Below, one piece after another: positions 60,291-64,000 of a DNA stretch of 64,000 nt. Under the pieces are notes generated by a model. That model was not told the DNA's origin and searched no databases. It saw only the letters and a list, made by a program, of their open reading frames with translations. A program made the position numbers and the translations under genes. Position 1 is the first letter of the stretch; the number at the start of each line of letters is the position of its first letter. Source of the stretch: Hinthialibacter sp964556895 (lineage in GTDB: Bacteria; Hinthialibacterota; Hinthialibacteria; Hinthialibacterales; Hinthialibacteraceae); contig CAZKYC010000009.1 of assembly GCA_964556895.1 (NCBI GenBank), positions 14,169-78,168 on the forward strand, written 5' to 3'.

Positions 60291-61673
60291 CTATTTTATC
60301 TCACCAGCATCATAATCTCTCCAAGGACCAGAGACTTCATCGATTGTCCGTATAGGTTCTTTGGTCTGAGGGTCTAATATCACAAACCGCACCGCGCTGG
60401 TGATCGCCGGCGTCTCTTGAGTAGCAAATCCAATAAATTCAGTAGATTGTGTAGCAGTGACAGGCAACACTAAACCAAAACTATAATTGCTTGAAACCAA
60501 AAGAGGTTGGCTAGATTCAACTAATGTGGTTCCGGCGCCTGGCGCCTGAGGATTCATAACCATAACAGTATCAGTCCTAAAGGGCAGTCCGTCTTCATTC
60601 AGGCACTGAAATGCGGTTATACCACTCGATGGGTTCGTCGAGATAGAAAACATCGCGTAGCCATTTTCGAGTTTATATGCTTCAAGCCGCCTGAAGAACG
60701 CTATCCCATCTCTAACCTCCCTAATGGGTAACACGCTTGAACCAAGCCCCCAGGTTTGTTTATATGAAAATGACTCACATGGACTAAGGGTAGTCTTTCC
60801 ATGAACATAGGTCACTTGAGTTGATAATGGATAGATCGGGCGTGCGCCTTCAATTTTTTTTAAGCCGCTTGTTAAGACAATAACGTTATCTTCAACATTA
60901 TCAATGGAATCGACTAAGGAAAAATCAACTCCACAAACGATGCCTGTTTTCTTAACAAGATCGCGTATCGAAGCGACAGCGAGCCAATTTCCTTTGCGTG
61001 TGTACATGAAATCAGCTTCGCGCCTCTCATGTTTTAATTGAAAAATATTGTGCCTTTGATCAATCTTAAACTGACTATCTATGGGATTTCCTTTGACAAA
61101 GGCCATGTCGGTTACAGACTCAATGTTGTCACTAACAGGCGAATAAAGCCTGAAATTTGGGTTTAATAATCCACTTATACCAAATTCAGCGCTGAATACG
61201 ATTTCTTCCGCAGGATATATTTCTATATTTTCCTCACTCTGGTTTTTTATGATGGTCTCTATATAGAGGGACGTATCGTTTTGACTGAAATGAATTTTCT
61301 TTTCAATGAAAAAGGGGGAAGCGTCAGAACTCTCTAGCAGCACAACCGCTTTTCCACCATTAGATTCAACCATAGCCTTGTATTGGTTGGGCAGCGTGAA
61401 GGAATCTCGTGAATGCTTCGGATGTTGTTTATATAACTTTAGCGCAGAGCCATAAGAAAGGGTTAAAGATTGGTTCTGCTTGCGCAAAAACGGCTGATTG
61501 CTATAAGTGATTGAGTCTATGTGAATCGCCTCGTTGTAAGAAACCAAAGCCTGCATGGTTTCATTTTGAAAGACAATTTGTTTTGAATCGGGATCGTGTT
61601 GAACTAACTCAACCGCTATAGATTTGACCGAACTAACCAAAATAATCAATATGGCCAATAACCATGCTTTCAT
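60291..61673 (-). CDS. secreted protein of unknown function, mutarotase-like beta-sandwich possible
   Basis: A 460-residue exported protein: signal peptide (AWLLAILIILVSSVKSIA), then a beta-rich body without cysteine clusters or membrane helices. Strand patterns such as KIHFSQNDTSLYIETIIKNQ with the following NIEIYPAEE resemble the supersandwich fold of galactose mutarotase-like domains that often accompany polysaccharide enzymes (DUF4861/DUF5107-like), but no catalytic residues can be named. Convergent with lptG, 16 bases apart. Confidence 0.55.
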   Translation of the reverse strand: MKAWLLAILIILVSSVKSIAVELVQHDPDSKQIVFQNETMQALVSYNEAIHIDSITYSNQPFLRKQNQSLTLSYGSALKLYKQHPKHSRDSFTLPNQYKAMVESNGGKAVVLLESSDASPFFIEKKIHFSQNDTSLYIETIIKNQSEENIEIYPAEEIVFSAEFGISGLLNPNFRLYSPVSDNIESVTDMAFVKGNPIDSQFKIDQRHNIFQLKHERREADFMYTRKGNWLAVASIRDLVKKTGIVCGVDFSLVDSIDNVEDNVIVLTSGLKKIEGARPIYPLSTQVTYVHGKTTLSPCESFSYKQTWGLGSSVLPIREVRDGIAFFRRLEAYKLENGYAMFSISTNPSSGITAFQCLNEDGLPFRTDTVMVMNPQAPGAGTTLVESSQPLLVSSNYSFGLVLPVTATQSTEFIGFATQETPAITSAVRFVILDPQTKEPIRTIDEVSGPWRDYDAGEIK

Positions 61674-61861
61674 GTTGCAACTCCTAAAATATCAAACCTA
61701 AGTTTAGAATCTGTTAACTACCACTCAACGATTTAGAAGGGAGAAAGAAATGATGTGGGTGAAAAACAGCGAAAACCTGTGATTTTATCTACAATACATA
61801 TTCGCATAATATATATTATGTAAACTTAATGCCTGGTTTCAAATATTGACGCCTTACTGAA

Positions 61862-62272
61862 TTAGATTTTTTCTAGAATCCGGTCAACTTGCTCTCTAAG
61901 ATGAGAAATGTCTTTCTCGATCTGGTCTAACTTAATAGAGGTTTCCTGCATGTAATTCATAATCATTGAAATTTTTTGGTCAATATTTCCCTGTTCTTTC
62001 GGTTGCTTTTGTTCCTGCCCCGATTTTTTTTCGTTATCTTCATCATTTCCTTTATTTTTGTAATCGTAAAACAGTTTTTGGGCCTGAGTTTTGGTTAATC
62101 CAGTTTTGTTCTTGAGCATGAAATGTATCTCCTCGCCGATATGCTTTCGCAAGGGCGTAATTGACGAATTGAGCCAGTCTAATGCCGAGTTGATGCGAGA
62201 AACCCGCATTTCGATGAGTTTCTGCATTTCTAACGCTAAATCAGCAATAGCGATTGGTGCGTGTGCGCTCAT
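61862..62272 (-). CDS. short coiled-coil protein, coupled to the TPR lipoprotein gene
   Basis: A 136-residue soluble protein of helices: an N-terminal amphipathic part (IADLALEMQKLIEMRVSRIN), a linker rich in Lys/Glu/Gln/Asn, and a C-terminal coiled coil (ISMIMNYMQETSIKLDQIEK followed by DISHLREQVDRIL). The phasin/PhaR-subunit shape fits loosely but no homology is claimed. Its ATG shares one base with the TAA of the upstream TPR gene (TAATG), so translation is coupled. Confidence 0.6.
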   Translation of the reverse strand: MSAHAPIAIADLALEMQKLIEMRVSRINSALDWLNSSITPLRKHIGEEIHFMLKNKTGLTKTQAQKLFYDYKNKGNDEDNEKKSGQEQKQPKEQGNIDQKISMIMNYMQETSIKLDQIEKDISHLREQVDRILEKI

Positions 62273-63255
62273 TAATACGCATACCGCCTAAGTTTAGTCA
62301 TTTGGGCTTCAGCCCGCTCTTTAAATTCTCCAGAGCCTTCCAATGCGATAAATTGCTCGTACAACGAAATCGCTTGTTTGTATTCGCCTTGTTTTTCCAT
62401 CAAAACAGCCAGGTTGTAATAGGCGCCGCTCTCAGAGCCGTTTGTGATTGCTTTCTGGTAAGCCTCTACCGCTTCGCTGGAACGCCCCAATGACTCATAC
62501 ACGATGCCAAGATCGTTCCAAGCCGATGCGAACGATGGGTTTAGTTCAACTGACTTTTCAAGCAATGGAACCGATTCCGCTGGCTGCCCGAGTTGTTGTT
62601 GTGCGATACCAGCGCGATACTGATACAACGCGTTTTCAGGTGATCGTTGAACCAGTTCGTTGTAAAGCGAAAACGCTTGCTGCCACTGTTTTGACTGAAA
62701 GGCTTGAACCGCTTGTTGTTCTAAAGTGGAAAGACTAACTGGCGGTGATTGAGCGGCTTTTGGTTGGCTAGCGGCTTCTTGGTTTGCTTCAATTGGCGTG
62801 GTCGGTTGGGTCTGTTGTGGCGAGGCGGGTGAGGCCGGTTCATCTCCGGCTCGTGGCCCCCAAGGCGATGATGGGTCAGTATCCTTACTACTTTTGCGCT
62901 CCTGGAGCATGTCAATACGTTGTTGAGCTTCAACAAACGACGGGCTCAGTTTGACCGCCTTGCGTAAATACGTTTCCCCCGATTCGTAGTCGCCCTGGGC
63001 CATAGTCACCATCGCCAGCCGATAATACGCGCGCGGTCTGGGCGATATGTCTAACGATTTCAGATACGCTTCAGCGGCGCCGTCAAAATCTCTCTGCCGC
63101 TCAAGGTTTTCACCAACGTAATAATGCTCAAGCGAATCGTGGATACTCACTTTAAATTCATCAATCTGTTGGGTTTGGCACCCTATAAAGAATGAAACAT
63201 AGACGATGGAGACAATCGAGATTGAAAAAAATCGATAAAAATGAGTGGATTTCAT
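62272..63255 (-). CDS. TPR-repeat lipoprotein
   Basis: A 327-residue lipoprotein: signal sequence with lipobox FFIGC (Cys near residue 26), TPR repeats in the first part (YYVGENLERQRDFDGAAEAY, YYRLAMVTMAQGDYESGETY), a Pro/Gln/Ser linker (about 120-170), and further TPR units to the end (SAWNDLGIVYESLGRSSEAV, SGAYYNLAVLMEKQGEYKQA). TPRs mediate protein contacts, probably in the periplasm. Retention and partners are unknown; lnt in this window would mature it. Confidence 0.9.
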   Translation of the reverse strand: MKSTHFYRFFSISIVSIVYVSFFIGCQTQQIDEFKVSIHDSLEHYYVGENLERQRDFDGAAEAYLKSLDISPRPRAYYRLAMVTMAQGDYESGETYLRKAVKLSPSFVEAQQRIDMLQERKSSKDTDPSSPWGPRAGDEPASPASPQQTQPTTPIEANQEAASQPKAAQSPPVSLSTLEQQAVQAFQSKQWQQAFSLYNELVQRSPENALYQYRAGIAQQQLGQPAESVPLLEKSVELNPSFASAWNDLGIVYESLGRSSEAVEAYQKAITNGSESGAYYNLAVLMEKQGEYKQAISLYEQFIALEGSGEFKERAEAQMTKLRRYAY

Positions 63256-63404
63256 TGGAATCTCAAGTTACCCTAGATTTAATATTCAGCCAAATTCGCC
63301 GATGAATAATGATGTGGAATATCATTTAACCACAATCGTTGGATTCGGACAATCCATTGTCCACTATTTCAGCGCGAGTGAAACTGATTTGATGAGGGAT
63401 GACC

Positions 63405-64000
63405 ATGAGTAAGTTCGTCCGCCGTAAAATTCTTGAAGACAAACTTCAATCCGCCATTAAGCGAGGCGAACAAGTCGCCTGCAAGGACCCTGAAGTCAAG
63501 AAGATGATTGAGGGCTTTCGCCAGATGTACCAGGAAGACGACGGCGGCATATTGAGCGCTCTTGGAATGCCCGACCCTTCACAAATGCCGCCAAGCGGCG
63601 ATCCAGGCCCCATTCAGCGCCCGCCCGAGTCGCGCATCCCTCAGTTGATCTTCATGCTTGACCAGCTGGTAAAAAAGAAAGAAGAAGCGAAACCACTCAA
63701 AAAAAGCGGATACAAGCCCAAACCGCGAAACATCCAGGTAGTCCCTTCCCCCTCATCAGTAGAAGGATCACGAAAACCGTTTCTGCCCTCGAAAGACGAC
63801 GGCGATTTTCTCACTGAAATTCAATCGAAATCATCAGACATAACAGCAATTGATTCAGAGATCGCCCAGTCAAAGGAGATTTTAAATCGAGTTCGTGAAG
63901 ATGAAACCGCAATCAAAAACCATGAAGGGACCTACTCTGATTCATCTAACCGCCTAAAAGCCGAACGTCTGTTGAGAGAGCTTCCAGGCAAGATAATCTA
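63405..64000 (+). CDS. unidentified protein, 5' part (runs off the window)
   Basis: An open frame from the ATG at 63405 (GAGGGA five bases upstream) to the window end, 198 codons without a stop. It starts MSKFVRRKILEDKLQSAIKR, is rich in Lys/Glu/Asp/Pro/Ser, has a helical charged part (FMLDQLVKKKEEAK) and a disordered proline-rich linker, then a coiled-coil-like segment (SEIAQSKEILNRVREDETAI). No membrane segment, no family recognised. Confidence 0.65.
   Translation, partial: MSKFVRRKILEDKLQSAIKRGEQVACKDPEVKKMIEGFRQMYQEDDGGILSALGMPDPSQMPPSGDPGPIQRPPESRIPQLIFMLDQLVKKKEEAKPLKKSGYKPKPRNIQVVPSPSSVEGSRKPFLPSKDDGDFLTEIQSKSSDITAIDSEIAQSKEILNRVREDETAIKNHEGTYSDSSNRLKAERLLRELPGKII

Noticed and set aside
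1..64000. CRISPR array, tRNA or rRNA genes
   Set aside because: No run of regularly spaced direct repeats and no recognisable cloverleaf or rRNA segment was found; the repeats seen are inverted and dispersed.

Overview
The window is about 64 kb of a bacterial draft-genome scaffold. It contains a 100-base run of N at 15537-15636 and is dense in genes on both strands. The gene content points to a diderm (two-membrane) bacterium: apolipoprotein N-acyltransferase, the LptF/LptG lipopolysaccharide export permeases, a LapA-type protein, a TPR lipoprotein, an N-methylated pseudopilin and many proteins with signal peptides. The pseudopilin (FTLIELLIVVAIIGILAAIA followed by a short soluble domain), secreted glycoside hydrolases, a Gfo/Idh/MocA oxidoreductase, an exported RraA-like protein and many unrecognised secreted proteins resemble little-cultured phyla such as Hydrogenedentota, Sumerlaeota, Omnitrophota, Poribacteria or Hinthialibacterota. 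This placement is inference; no rRNA or tRNA gene was seen.

Layout. 0-12 kb: small housekeeping genes (LapA-like, pterin carbinolamine dehydratase, exported RraA-like), then a mostly minus-strand block with a membrane protein, PPi-type phosphofructokinase, aroK-aroE, a three-repeat secreted protein, rpoD, lnt and yacG. 12-16.5 kb: an unrecognised N/Q-rich protein, three tandem Hsp20 genes behind a sigma-54-like promoter and before a strong terminator, then a small AT-rich accessory patch with a GIY-YIG nuclease split by the N gap and a HicB-like antitoxin broken by an amber codon. 16.5-30.5 kb: a secreted alpha-galactosidase-superfamily protein, M20 peptidase with an orphan DppB-type permease, mltG, a secreted propeller-like protein, a pseudopilin, rlmN, cysE, a winged-helix protein next to a DnaC/DnaI-like ATPase, galU, a double-CDGSH protein and a membrane/propeller fusion. 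30.6-42.7 kb: a plus-strand run with two GT2 and one GT4 glycosyltransferases, an M61 peptidase, a TPR-methyltransferase, a UDP-galactopyranose-mutase-like flavoprotein, two adjacent B12-type radical SAM proteins and an SGNH-like membrane protein, probably a surface-glycan or glycolipid locus. 42.6-64 kb: a degenerate secreted metallophosphoesterase, RecD2-type helicase, EamA transporter, sbcD, ftsY, Gfo/Idh oxidoreductase, coiled-coil proteins, a GH10 xylanase, DUF971, a TIGR01212 radical SAM protein, a membrane glycosyltransferase, phzF, lptF-lptG and a TPR lipoprotein coupled to a coiled-coil protein.

The most unusual signals are three. First, a 13-residue C-terminal tail (AEFxTDVxxWxLx) is shared by two otherwise unrelated secreted proteins, which suggests an undescribed sorting or anchoring tag. 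Second, a dispersed intergenic palindrome family has a conserved core and arms that differ between copies yet stay paired; there are four copies, one with a deleted core and one truncated. Third, several enzymes look repurposed or damaged: a phosphoesterase fold without its metal ligands, a RecD2 without its N-terminal domain, and the antitoxin gene with a nonsense codon. No CRISPR array, prophage or insertion sequence was found.
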